NCBI GenBank assembly: GCA_963995505.1
Contig: OZ023184.1
Location: 17,420,228 to 17,484,227, forward strand
Length of the DNA stretch: 64,000 bases
From: Hypericum androsaemum
Lineage: Eukaryota > Streptophyta > Magnoliopsida > Malpighiales > Hypericaceae
Direction: 5' to 3'
Positions within the stretch are counted from its first letter, which is position 1. Each line of letters begins with the position of its first letter. Positions 20,118 to 31,150 of the stretch are shown piece by piece. The notes under the pieces were generated by a model that was not told the origin of the DNA, searched no databases, and saw only the letters and a program-made list of their open reading frames with translations. The position numbers and the translations under genes were made by a program.

Positions 20118-22076
20118 TGTTGGGATGGCGAGAAATAGGAAAGATTTATTTCCTATTCCTATTCCTATTTTGACTAGGTTTTGGACTCCTGATATGACCT
20201 AGATAGGTTACTTGTACACCAAGGGTTTGCCTCTATATAAAGGCATGTTATCCTAAGGTTTTATATGGCTTTGTGGCTCAGAAACTCATCAATAAAAGTT
20301 CTCCTTTCTCCCCGTGGATGTAGGTATTAGGCCAAACCACGTTATCTCTTGCGTCCATATTCTTTGCGCATTTTGTTCTCTAGTTGCTGAATTCCTAACA
20401 AGTGGTATCAAGAGCTAAGGTTGGAGGATGTCGAATCACGGTGCGAAGTTTGCTCTTGTGAAGTTCGATGGTTCATTAAATTTCGGGTTATGGCAAAGGC
20501 ATGTCAGGGATCTCCTCGTGCAGCAAGGGATGGTTATCGCACTCTCGGAGAAGAAGTTCGAGAAGATGGAGGAGCAAGAGTGGGAAGAGTTGGAGGCCAA
20601 GGGGTAGCAAAGATTTGCTTGTGCTTGACAGATGATAAGGAGCCACCAGCTTGGTTATTGAAGAGGATCCAGGTCAGAGTCAAAGAAGTTCAATGGAAGT
20701 GGCTTCAAGTGCTGAGAAGGGCGCATGAAGGGGACTATCCAGGATGAACTAGGGATCAAGACAACGATGAGGGATCGGCATCCACAACTATGGCCACATA
20801 TTAAGATGGGTCGAATGGTGACTGGCTTTCTATCTTATCAAGTCTAATGCATCTTGGTAATCTCTTTTCATTAGGGATCTTGGATTATAACAGTGATAGT
20901 TATAAAGGTATGCTAATGAAGGTGGAGAAGGATGTGATGGTAGGGATGATGGGTGAAAGGGAATACCTACAGGTTAGTGGAGAACATTATTGTAGGTGGA
21001 GTCACATCAATGGGTCTGATGAAGTGGAAAAAAGCTCAAGTCATATGAGGTTGGTTTGTATGAGGGACTAAAGGCTTGACATGGATGGTTTGAGTGTAGT
21101 TGGAATTCGTGAAGACATGGATAGCAAGCTATGGTTGTTTCGTGGAGGCATAATTGGCAAGGAACCATGGTTATCTTAGAGAAACATTATTAGCTGGGAC
21201 CTGCTATGGTTGTCTAAAGAGACGTGTACATTAAAAGTGTTGGATAGGTTTTGCATTAGGCATGCGAAGCCATTGGTGACACCACGGGCGAATCGGGTAT
21301 CTCACTCAAGGTCGAATAGTAGAGTTTGAGGCATGTCGAGGGTTCTACTTAGTGGAACAAAAGGTTGCCTTTTGTATGCTATGACATGTAGCATTGGTTT
21401 GAGGCAAGAAGGTCTAGCAGAAAAGCAGTTCGAGGTTGCGAAGCACGGGGCTGACCGAAAAATAGAGGGCGTATCTATTGGTCGCAAGGTTGCTTCAGCA
21501 GGTAGACTTGCTAGTTGGGGTTCAATGGAGATTGGAGGAAATAGGCCAAACAAGCTCAGAAGCTCGAGTTTGGGGGCTAGCTCCAAGTGATTAAATAAAA
21601 GGTGAAGAGAAAGTTGAGATGGTCTTATTGATGCAGTTATCTATGGTCTGAGATGGAATCGGTGGAGTCTGATTGGTTTTGCAAGATCTCATGGTTCTTC
21701 ATGGGGCGGTGTTTTGTCAAGGTGGAGTTTGTTAAAGTTCGGGTGGAGCTTCATGGTTCTTCCATGAGATGATTTCTCGCCAAGGTGGAGATTGTTGGGA
21801 TGGCGAGAAATAGGAAAGATTTATTTCCTATTCCTATTCCTATTCTGTCTAGGTTTTGGACTTCTAATCTGACCTAGATAGGTTACTTGTACACCAAGGG
21901 TTTTCCTCTATATAAAGGCATGTTATCCTAAGATTTTATATGGCTTTGTGGCTCGGAAAGTCATCAATAAAAGTTCTCCTTTCCGTTCGTGGACGTAGGC
22001 ATTAGGCCAAACCATGCTAAACTCTTGCGTCCGTGTTCTTTGTGCATTTTGTTCTCTAGTTGCTGAATTCCTAACA
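20118..22076 (+). mobile_element. Small complete-ended Ty1/copia element, 1959 bp, non-autonomous
   Basis: The 5' LTR 20118-20400 and 3' LTR 21793-22076 (283 and 284 bp) begin TGTTGGGATGGCGAG and end CCTAACA, and they are nearly identical. AGAAA target duplications flank it at 20113-20117 and 22077-22081. Just after the 5' LTR, TGGTATCAAGAGC (20403) is the initiator-Met tRNA primer site. AAGGTGGAGAT before the 3' LTR is the polypurine tract. The LTR has a TATA-like CTCTATATAAAGG. The interior is only 1.4 kb: a decayed gag start, then unreadable sequence with no reverse transcriptase, so it depended on another element. It sits in the gypsy remnant. Confidence 0.92.
20428..20750 (+). pseudogene. 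Copia gag N-terminus, frameshifted
   Basis: From 20428 the frame reads MSNHGAKFALVKFDGSLNFG, then LWQRHVRDLLVQQGMVIAL and KKFEKMEEQEWEELEAKG before a stop. This is the typical opening of the plant copia gag (UBN2/DUF4219-like) domain. After that the frames break. Downstream to 21790 I can find no protease, integrase or reverse transcriptase motif I would trust. Confidence 0.75.
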
Positions 22077-24021
22077 AGAAATAATTGGATAAACATGTTT
22101 ACCACAGCCCCATTGTCCATGAGAATTCTCTTGATCAGTTTCTCAAAGGTATGAGCCGTGATATAGAGAGACTTGAGATGGGTAGGCCTCACAATGATGA
22201 TGCTACCATTGAAGTCATCTACCATTGGTATGTCTGAGGGCTCCTCTACCACGTGTGGTTCATTAGCGTCCTTTTCAATCATGTCATCCTTGAGGTGGCT
22301 TAGTTAGTTAAATTCTGGCTGAAGGCTAGCCGGTACCATGTTGATTGCCAGCTTGCTTGGGAAGTCCCCAAACTTGATATACCCCATGCCAAGGTCAACC
22401 AAGCCCTCCTTGCCCTTACAATCGGCTTTGTCCTTCTGAGGTGATCTCCTTTTGGGCAATCTCCTTTCGGGCAAATTTCCCCTCTTACCTTAGCTACCCA
22501 CTTGCGGATCAACTTCTCGCGTGGATCAGTGGATGCCTTTGGTCGAACCTCCTTAATGTGCTTGAGATCCTTTCTCTTAGTTGGTCTAGAGGCTTTGACT
22601 TCTTTGGGTCAACCTTGAGTCAGGGCCGATTGGTGTTTTACCCATGGGCGATTTAGGAGGGCATTTTGCTCCACCAGCTTAGCCATTTGTTCCACAAGTT
22701 GCCTTTCGAGGTCCTTGCTGACTTGCTTTTATTTCTGGTTCTTTTTCTCAAGGCAAAGTCTTTGGGCCTTGGTCAGGATGCCTTATGTTGCTTTTGTTAA
22801 AGGTTTTTTATGTGGGTTAGACCCATCTTAAAGATCCACCTTAATACAGGGATGACAGAGCCTCCACGTCTTGTCCACCTCCCTCAGACAATAGAACTTA
22901 TGAGTCCTTAGGATGCCAAAATCAAATGGTCGTCCTTGCCCCAAATTCTTAAGGTTGGTGGCCATTGGCTCCCCTCGGACGAAAGGACTTTGGAGCCTTT
23001 AGGATGCTGTTATCGAACGGCCTTCCTTGCCCCTCGAGTCTTGGCCCCGGGTCTTAGGATTAGTTTTTCTTTGCTTATCTCTTTTGGCTTCATTCGAAGA
23101 TAACCATGGAAATGTGAGCAATAGGGTAGGGACCCAATGATGGCTGACCCTTTAAAAATTGACACGGGGTATAATCCTTAAATTGGGGATGTAAGGGTCG
23201 CCTTTTGGTCCCTTGTTATTGGGTAGTTCCCAACATCAGGTGATGACAGACTAACCTTCACCGAGCTACTCTTGCCTCCATATTATAAAATTTTATGTTG
23301 GGACTAGAGAAGGAAAGCGTGGGCCTAGCTTCCCTTGCTTTAACCTCACAAATTGTGGCAATGGGTTCGAAACATGAGCAATGTCATGAACTGTTAGGTA
23401 GTTGCCAGCCATCACAGAAACCTCTTGGATCTTCTGGCTTTGTAGAAGACTCATGTACGTCCGAATAATTAGACACCTTAACAGATGAAGGTTAGCTAAG
23501 TAAGCTTGTGAACTTCGGGGTCTCAGTGTTGCGATAAGGTAAAGACCCCACCCTAAATTGCTCTGACGTAGGCTGAGTGAAGGGTGATCACCCTATGTGC
23601 GCCATCCTATCAACGAGATCGGGGGACATTTGGCAAAGCGCTTCGTCCACATAGTTTCAAACTCCTTGGGGTTGGTTTGAGAGTCTATGATAGGACTCAT
23701 CGCTTCGCATCAAGATTTCATCGCTATGTCTCAGCGCGTTCACAAAACTTTGTCCATAATCTTTGTTATCACGCTAAATCTCAAGTCGAGCGGTGATAAC
23801 TTCGAGTATTTTAGCAAGCTGATCCATCAGCTCTTTGAGGAGAGCCATGTTTATGGTATTCCTCTTGATACCCGTCTGGGTAGTAGGGAGAGTTGGCTCC
23901 TTGGTGCAAACTGAATTGGATGAATGCATCACAACATTTTGTTGAGAAAAAGGTGGTGCCGCCTCCTTGGAGTTAACTTGAGCAACAATGTTCTTGGTCA
24001 TCTTGGTTGAGCAAAGGTTAG

Positions 24022-25463
24022 TTATAGGGGTAAATTTAGTGTTTTATCTACCAATCATATGCAAATAATATAGTAGTAAGTAAGTTCAAACTGAGAGATT
24101 GACACAGGAATTGATGCAAAAGAAGTTCCCAAATAGTATGCATCAGAGCAGTAGGAATAAGTGAACAAGACGGGAATTAAAAAATAATAATAACACAAAG
24201 AATAAAATGAGTTGAATGTAATAATAATAAAGAATAGTACGATACACTAACGCGTTAACAGGTTCAATTATGGATTTCTTATAGATCGGTATTCAAAGTT
24301 TCCTATGATACTAATAGTAACGAAAGGGTGCAAATGCAACTACTAGGATTACTTTTAGCATATGGATAAACTTGAAGTGCGAGGCAACGATTTAAGTTTA
24401 CCATTTATTAAGTTCCTCCATTCAAATCACCTATATAAAGTTTCATCCGTCCAGAGTGATAGGCCTGTTATTCGGTGTTTCGACTTCTCTACTTCCCTGA
24501 GGAGAATAGATTGGCTAGAGATCACACTACCTTTCAAATTATTAATCTTGAACCAATAACCTAATTCTAGTCTTCGTTAGGGTGCGATGCATCAACCTAA
24601 GAATACCTAGAGTAAGCCTACTCCAATATTAGTAATAATGAATATATAAGTAAGCATTATGCTTGCCGAATATTAACCACACACATAGTCAATCCAAATC
24701 TCATGTCATATGAGTACCGCAGTCAAAGGAAACTACTCCCTACTCATGACAATAATACTCAACATAATCATGATATAGAATATGAAAAGCATAAATGAGA
24801 TAGTAGCAAAGAAGTCACCGATGGCAGAAATCTCACAAATACTGGAATAAAAATTAATTCTGAACAAAGTATCTAATGGAAAAGTGTAGAGAAATGTAAA
24901 TGGGATAATGATATACATAAAACCCCAAAATGTGAGAAATTCTAATTCTGGATTCTTCTTGGATCATACGGTAGAAATGAGGCGGGCGGCAACTTTGCTA
25001 ACGTGGCTGAATATTGTACGTATGCGTAGTGTGATCAGCGTACGTGCCCTTTAAAAAATAGGTAGCTCAGTGTATGTTTAACCATAACTAGCGTACGCTT
25101 CCTTTGAGAATTTAGGGTATCAGCGTACGGGACCGAGCATTAGCATGTGAGTTACAACCTAAATTGCATAACTCATCGTACGCTTGCTGGATTAGGCATT
25201 CGATGCAAAACTAAATTGCACAATTAAGCGTGTATAGCCTAAACTTTGTGCACACCAATGCATCTATCTTCGGCCTTTGACCCCCAACTCCTTTGCTCTA
25301 TACTCGACCCTACTCCTTAGACTTTGACATTCTACAATATAAATAATATGTAAGCATCCACTCTCACAACTCAACTGGAACAAATACAACATTACGAAGA
25401 TGGAACATACCAAAATAATACAAAATAATTTATCAAATAACGATGCGGATTGACACGCATCAC
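24022..25463 (-). mobile_element. LTR of an Athila/Tat-like gypsy element (minus orientation)
   Basis: It is related along its length to 28598-30147: both left ends read TAGGGGTAAATTT with TCTACCAATC, and both right ends share CATCCACTCTCACAACTCAA. Immediately right of it, 25464-25500 read on the minus strand gives TTCAAGTGTGGGGGTGTGATG. That polypurine tract with the AAGTGTGGG motif is usual before the 3' LTR of plant gypsy elements, so this is a 3' LTR on the minus strand. No gene is visible. The sequence 24720-25480 is non-coding. Confidence 0.6.
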
Positions 25464-26165
25464 ACCCCCACACTTGAACTCTTACTTATCCTCAAGGAAG
25501 CAAAACAATCACATCGAACTAATAAACTATCAAGAACAGACTATCCAGAAGAACTCCCATGTTACCTCCATTTTCCTAATTCATGATCAGCCCACAAATC
25601 CTGGCAGTTCCCAATAATTTTTCATTCTAAAAGTGGTGACGATTAATAGGCATAGTACTCTAATATCACACAACTTGAAGAGATAATTGCTCCATCATTT
25701 CATCTCCTTCCCAAAACATTTTAAGTTAGCAAGGTTAGCACTCATACTCTCTTGGCCCTTGGGACTTCACTTCTCAGATGTTACCCCACACTATGGCTTT
25801 ATAACCATCATCAAGCTACACACAACTCAGGCTAACTTACTTCAATTAATTACTTGACTAGTGCCCTTCTGGCAATTTATTCATGTTCTGCATTTTTTTC
25901 TCTCGAAAACTCATTTTCATTTTTTTTTGAAAACATAGAAGGACAGCAAGGTTTTAATTGGTTAGTCCTTATGCAAGTTTGTCAAAAACCTTTGTAATAT
26001 ACAGGCGAGAGTTGGTTACTAAGAGCATGTCCCCTCGACTACTCATATGCTGTTACATACTCGCCACCTATTAATCAATTAGTCTGGTTATGAATTTTTT
26101 GAAAACCAAGAACTACCTATCAATATGGGCTTTGCATTATCCTTTCTACTTTGGTACTAACACTG
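25464..26165 (-). other. Polypurine tract and 3' non-coding region of the minus-strand gypsy element
   Basis: It contains the polypurine tract described for the neighbouring LTR, followed by about 650 bp without a usable frame. Plant Athila/Tat elements commonly carry a long non-coding stretch between pol and the 3' LTR, and this fits. No protein-like signal is seen on either strand. Confidence 0.45.
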
Positions 26166-27020
26166 TGATGTACGCAAAATTGAATACAATTAAATGCACA
26201 ACCAAATAGTATAGTGGATAAGTAGGGTTTTGAACTAAGGGTTGGAACACAAAATCTAAACAATCAGTTATGCTAAGCGAGAGAATTAAAGGTTGTAAAG
26301 GTGACAAAAGTTTGCAAGTAAATAAATAGAATCAAAAATGTAAATAAAAGAGTTGTAAATCAATGGAGACAAACTAGCATGATACCTTATGGATTGACTA
26401 CCTATGACGATATTATGGTTCATGTGAAGCTCTAACTAGTACCCGGAGTATTCTAAGGCATCCCCCTAACGCTTTCGCTCATTAGAAAGATAAAACTAAG
26501 ATAGCAAGGGCCTAAGTTACCAATTAACACTTTCGTTCATCAATTAGACTTAGAACTTCACTAATCTCAATTACGAAGATTCCTCCTTACGGGTTATTCT
26601 TACGATATCAAGATGTCTCATTAATATCTTAAGAATATGTTTATTGGGTTTTCCATTAATTCGAGTACCTCTCGATCCACTCTCATCAATTCTAATCATA
26701 ATCTAAGTGATCAAGTTAGATTAAGCATTAAGTATACCAAATAACAGCTACTACGTAAGATATTCGAACCATAATTCACATAGGCAATCAATCGCATATT
26801 AGGGCATCGCACTCTAAGAGAACTACTCGCTAAGTATAACGTGAAGCGAGAGATAATAATAAAGAACATCGTAACGAAAAGCATAAGTAAAGGAAAGAGG
26901 GGGCTTAGTCGTTTAAGCAAGCCTTGCCAGTCTCCTCTATGAATCTGAACAGAATTATGACTTTATTGATCTCCCAAATGCTGTCTCAAAGTTGCCATCC
27001 AGATCCCCTCTCTCGTGTTC
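26166..27020. repeat. Third, diverged LTR-like repeat
   Basis: This sequence resembles 24022-25463 and 28598-30147 in style and in scattered tracts (a CTATGGATTGACTACC-type stretch and internal cttacgaagattcctcc tracts). It is too diverged for me to place ends. It may be part of the same nested complex. It carries no gene. Confidence 0.35.
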
Positions 27021-27129
27021 ATTGACTTTGTTCAATTTAGAATCTCAATAACCCCTCTTTTTACTTTCATTTTAATAGCTAGATTAATAATATTTGTCCT
27101 TCTTTGGATCCGACTTAATATTTTTACTT

Positions 27130-28090
27130 ACTTGCTATAGATTAGTAAGCCATGAATATAGGGTTATTTTGAGGTGTCTCGGCACGCTTGTCAAGTATAT
27201 GCGTTGAAATAATCAATACCCTCAGTTTGATTGTAGCCTTTAACTACAAGTCTAGCCTTGTACTCATTTACAGTACCATCCATTTACATCTTCTTTTTGA
27301 AGATCTACTTGTGGCCTGGTGGTAGATCCACTAGCTCTAAAGTATGATTATGTTAGATAGACTTTATCTTACTATTTACCACTTCTTTTTGAGAAGCAGA
27401 GTCTACAGATGACATTGCTTCTTTGTAGATTATTGGATCTCTTTCTGACATATAAGTTAGAAAATTTGATCCAAAGAACTTTTTTCCTCGCTCTTTTCCC
27501 ACTCTAGGTTCTTCAACTTCATCTTGAGGTTCATCTTCTCCCATATTGCTCCTATTTTGATCAACTTGATTGTCAACCTCTATTTGAGCTTTGTGGGGAA
27601 AATTTTCCTCAAAAAATGAAGCATTCCTATCTTCAATGATAGTATTCATGCAGACATCAGAGTTATCTTACTATTGTAAGAACTAGTATACAACACTCTC
27701 TTGTACATAGTCGGTAAACATATAATCCACCATCTTGAATTATATCCTTGTCCTTTTAGGATGTGGGGTCAAGACCTTAGCAAGACATCCCCAAACCTTT
27801 AGGTACTTGAAGCTAGGTGCTTGACCATTTCACAATTCGTAAGGTGATTTATCCAACTTTTATACGCTATTCTATTAGCACATAGCCGACTGAAAGCAAA
27901 GCTCCCCCCACAACTCTGGAGATTTTAGATCTTCTTTCTTAGTTGATTCTTGACTTCATTCTTATGAAGGATGAATAAATCTATATCTTGTACAATTATA
28001 GATCAATTCTTGTACTTGTGTTTATGATCAATATTATCCAACTTTTTGTGGCCTTTGCCATAGAGAAGTATTCACAGAGGAGGGCTTAAA
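27130..28090 (-). pseudogene. Ty1/copia pol fragment (integrase end to reverse transcriptase start)
   Basis: From right to left: WKGQAPSFKYLKVWGCLAKV and LTPHPKRTR near 27830-27750 (the region after the integrase core), then NTIIEDRNASFFEENFPHK and an acidic linker (EDEPQDEVEEPRVGKERGKK). Finally LELVDLPPGHK, KKKMDGTVNEYKARLVVKGY and NQTEGIDY near 27340-27200 form the start of the copia reverse transcriptase. Several stops interrupt it. The catalytic YxDD part is absent: the fragment ends near 27130 with unrelated sequence. Confidence 0.8.
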
Positions 28091-28112
28091 CCAGATCATG
28101 CTATGTAGTGAT

Positions 28113-28490
28113 TTATTTACCCTTTAACTTCTCATACCAAATCCACGCTTTGTCTTTCAATGAGTATTTGAACAAGCAGAGTCTCAGATCCTTATCACTT
28201 ACTCCTCGATAATCCATGGTGTCGTATACATCTTCAAAGTGCATGAGGTGGTCCTGAGGGCTTTTGCTTTCTACCCAATGAATTGAACATATTCTTTTAG
28301 CCATTTGAATGTTGCTGGTGGAATCGAAAAAGTGTCAGCTTCAATGGGTGGTTATTGGATGATTTGGTGTCCTCTACCCCACATAGGAATGAAAAAAAAT
28401 TAAGCATTGACTATTTTTGCAGCCTCATTTTATTGTTTCGATTTCCTCTCTTGTAGTAGAAATGCCTACAAAAGAAAAATGCACAAGATC
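28113..28490 (-). pseudogene. Gypsy gag N-terminal fragment
   Basis: The minus strand reads PPIEADTFSIPPAT near 28350, then KSPQDHLMHFEDVYDTMDYR, GVSDKDLRLCLFKYSLKDKA and WIWYEKLKGK. This is the first part of the retrotransposon gag domain in Athila/Tat elements. It ends abruptly at 28113 with a stop. It lies just inside the LTR at 28598-30147, as expected for the 5' end of a minus-strand element. A degenerate primer-binding tract (TTGTTGCCGTCGAC) is next to the LTR edge. Confidence 0.7.
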
Positions 28491-28597
28491 GGCGAGTACT
28501 AAAGAAATTCCTCTAAAAAAAGTTATTTTTTTTGTAAACCTAACCATTATTTTGATTTTATGCTTAAAATCTTAGTCTATGTCGACGGCAACAATTT

Positions 28598-30147
28598 GAT
28601 AGGGGTAAATTTTGTGAATAATCTACCAATCCTATGCAAAGAGTATAGTGCTAAAGTAGGGTTCATACGGAGAAATTGACAATAAAATCTAATATAAAGC
28701 TTAGTTTACAACATAAATGATGGTTATGGAGAGATTAAAGTAAACCTAAGGAAACAAGTGCAAAAAAGTAGAAAGTAAATGAAACGTAAATAAATAGGAA
28801 TATAAAATGTAACTCAATTAATAATAAAGATGAGCACAATACCCTAGCAAGTTGGCATACATTGGTTATGGATCTTATTAAGACCTAGTATCCAGAGTTT
28901 TCTAATATGACTATCCCCAGCCCTCGCTCACAAGATAGCAAAACTGAATGTCTTTAGGTTGAAGTTTGATCTCTCTGTGTGACAACCCAAATCTATCTCC
29001 TGTTATGAAGCTTTCTCCTTAAGGATCACCCCTTATATAGTTTGATGTCTCTGTGCTACCTTTAGGTTATATTATTCGACCGAATCTGTTACCCCTAATC
29101 TTCTCTAGGTCTAATAGAGATAACTAGATTTATATTGCGCTCAACCACATCAATCCGAACCACTAGTCTAACCTAATATCTGCTCGATCTCATATTATTA
29201 TGCACATAGAATCAATACTTTAGATTTTTAATCTATAATCTAATCTACCAACTATGCCATATGGGCACCGTACTCAATAAAAGACTACTCCCAATTCATA
29301 CTAATCAAGCTCAACATCATGACAATGAAAAGCACAAGAAAAGATAGAGTATGAAAATAAATCACCAATATGATCAAAGTCTCCCTCTCTATTGAAAGAG
29401 CATCAAAGTATCCTAGTTGTAATGTAAAGAGAAAAAGTGCCTAGAGAAAGAGATGTCTAAAACCTAGAACTAGAAAAATTTATATAGAAAACTCGCGTGT
29501 GAAAATAGCTTCTAGGTCTTTCTAAAGTGAACGACAGAATTGTTGACTAGCTGTGACTATGCTTATATGGCCTTGAGGTTGATGTACGCCAATGATGGCG
29601 ATCGTGTGTGTCTAAGTTGAATCGCAAAACTCCCAGTATGCCAGTTTCATGTGGGTGTACACTTGCTTAGGTGCGCATACGCTGACAGCAATAAGTCTTC
29701 GCACTTTGCATTTTTTACCATCTTTTGCTCTAAATTTGGCATTGGCTATCAGAGATAAAATTGTAACTAACATATTAAGCTTTCTAATGACACCTCATAT
29801 GTGGCAATCAGATGCTCTAGTAGTGAGTTATGGCTCTGTCAATATAATAATACTGTGCAGGATCTGCCATTGGCGTATGCTACTAACCAATTACCGTATG
29901 CCGACAGATCCAAATGCAATATTGAGTGTACTATGAGAAAGAGAACGCGTAAGCCTGGCTTCCCAATCCATATCAATTGCAACTAAGATAATCTCTTGCT
30001 CCAGTTGGCCCGAACTCCTGAAAGATGATATATAGTGTAAACATCCACTCTCACAACTCAACTGGAACAAAATAAGAAAATACGAATACAAACTAAATGA
30101 AAAGTACCACAAATAACGCATCAAATAAGTAAACAAATTGACTCACA
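28598..30147 (-). mobile_element. LTR of an Athila/Tat-like gypsy element (5' LTR of minus-strand element)
   Basis: In minus orientation it begins TGATGTGAGTCAATTTG at 30147 and ends CCCCTATCA at 28598, next to gag. It is the counterpart of 24022-25463 and may be the 5' LTR of the same insertion, with copia and other pieces between. The outer flanks (left TTAGT, right TAAAC) do not form a clear target duplication, so that link is unproven. No genes lie in it; the frames at 29649-29986 are chance. Confidence 0.55.
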
Positions 30148-30149
30148 TC

Positions 30150-30870
30150 ATAAACCCCTAAAAGGTTACCTTGATCAGGGAAGATGAGAGAGCCGAACGC
30201 AAACTAGGTTGAGCGAGCAATGCAGGAGATGAAAAGTTGGGGGAAGAGGGAGATATAAAGAGGTGAAGAGTTGTGTTTTTGTTGGCGGAGAGAGAGAGAA
30301 AGTCAGAGGGAGTTGAGTAGTTATTTTTCAATATTTACATGAGGATTTTTTTGAATAAATATAAAGAAATCAAGAATCATTTTCAAAGTTTTTCCAATTA
30401 GGGGCTTCCAGTCCAGATGGCAAAATACTGGGACAAAATATATGATGTGGCAATCCACGTAGGACATGAAGTTGCATTGTTTTGAAAAAAATAGCAGGCA
30501 GAGCAATCTGGGACATGTAGCTTATGAAAATTAAAATAAGCTGGATTGTTCTATGCATTTTAAACTACTAAGTAATCAAGTGCGAAACTGTGAAACCACA
30601 AAGTACTAGTGGACTTTGCTCTATATTTTTTATTATCAAAGAATTATTAATTTATGTAATTGATATTTCTATCAATTTAGATTTAGACAAGCATTTCTAC
30701 AATATATTTAAATTTGTCACAATTACTTATTTTTTTAATTAAACCAAGAAATTTTATTGTAGATAGATTATTAGTTAATTGACTATTGATTTGTATTTTT
30801 TTTGCATGAGGTCATGAAGTAAAGTTATTTTAAGACAATATATGTACTTTTTTCTACAAAACATATTTAA
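30150..30870. other. No gene seen; AT-rich flank with a repeat end
   Basis: No protein-like frame is present. Around 30570-30620 the tract GTGAAACCACAAAGTACTAGTGGACTTT matches the outer end of the foldback repeat family. A purine-rich stretch occupies 30180-30320. Confidence 0.4.
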
Positions 30871-31029
30871 TAATATATTCAAAGGATATCTTTGAGTCAA
30901 TAATAGCCTTTAATTCTTACCATATTTGAAACAAATCTTATATTTCTAAAAAAGTAGTCAACCGATTCATTCTAAAAAATAGTAGTCAATCATATTAATA
31001 AATTTTTACATTTATTCCTTGTTGACTTT

Positions 31030-31086
<57 letters not shown>

Positions 31087-31150
31087 CATCATAAACCCAA
31101 AATTCAACAATCAAAACTTGAATATCTCACTCTCAGCAATAAATTTGAAA
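30870..31150 (+). promoter_or_regulatory. Promoter region of neprosin B with AC/AT microsatellite
   Basis: In reverse complement it matches the A, D and E promoters (for example TTATTCCTTGTTGACTTTCA). A compound microsatellite, AC repeats at 31031-31052 followed by AT repeats to about 31085, lies 65-120 bp before the ATG. That is the position of the TA tract in copy A. It probably contains the core promoter. Confidence 0.55.

Larger units (their letters stand above)
18891..24001 (-). mobile_element. Degenerate interior of a minus-strand gypsy retrotransposon, with two nested elements
   Basis: Gag begins at 24001 (MTKNIVAQVNSKEAAPPFSQ, then LLKELMDQLAKILE). It continues as broken frames with TVHDIAHVSNPLPQFVRLK near 23400, a repeated Lys-rich stretch near 23100-22700, and WVAKVRGEICPKGD near 22500. 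Around 22250-22090 a protease-like region reads EEPSDIPMVDDFNGS and FEKLIKRILMDNGAVVNMF, where LMDNGA is the equivalent of the catalytic D-T/S-G. This is split by the copia element (20118-22076). A weak pol trace resumes at 20110-19745. The stretch 22496-23100 recurs on the plus strand at 60800-61590. The pogo-like element sits at 19145-19740. There is no full-length frame. Confidence 0.7.

Noticed and set aside
24022..30147. A single intact gypsy element spanning both LTRs
   Set aside because: The LTRs are well diverged, the outer 5-bp flanks do not match, and copia and another LTR-like stretch lie between. One nested insertion is possible but not shown.
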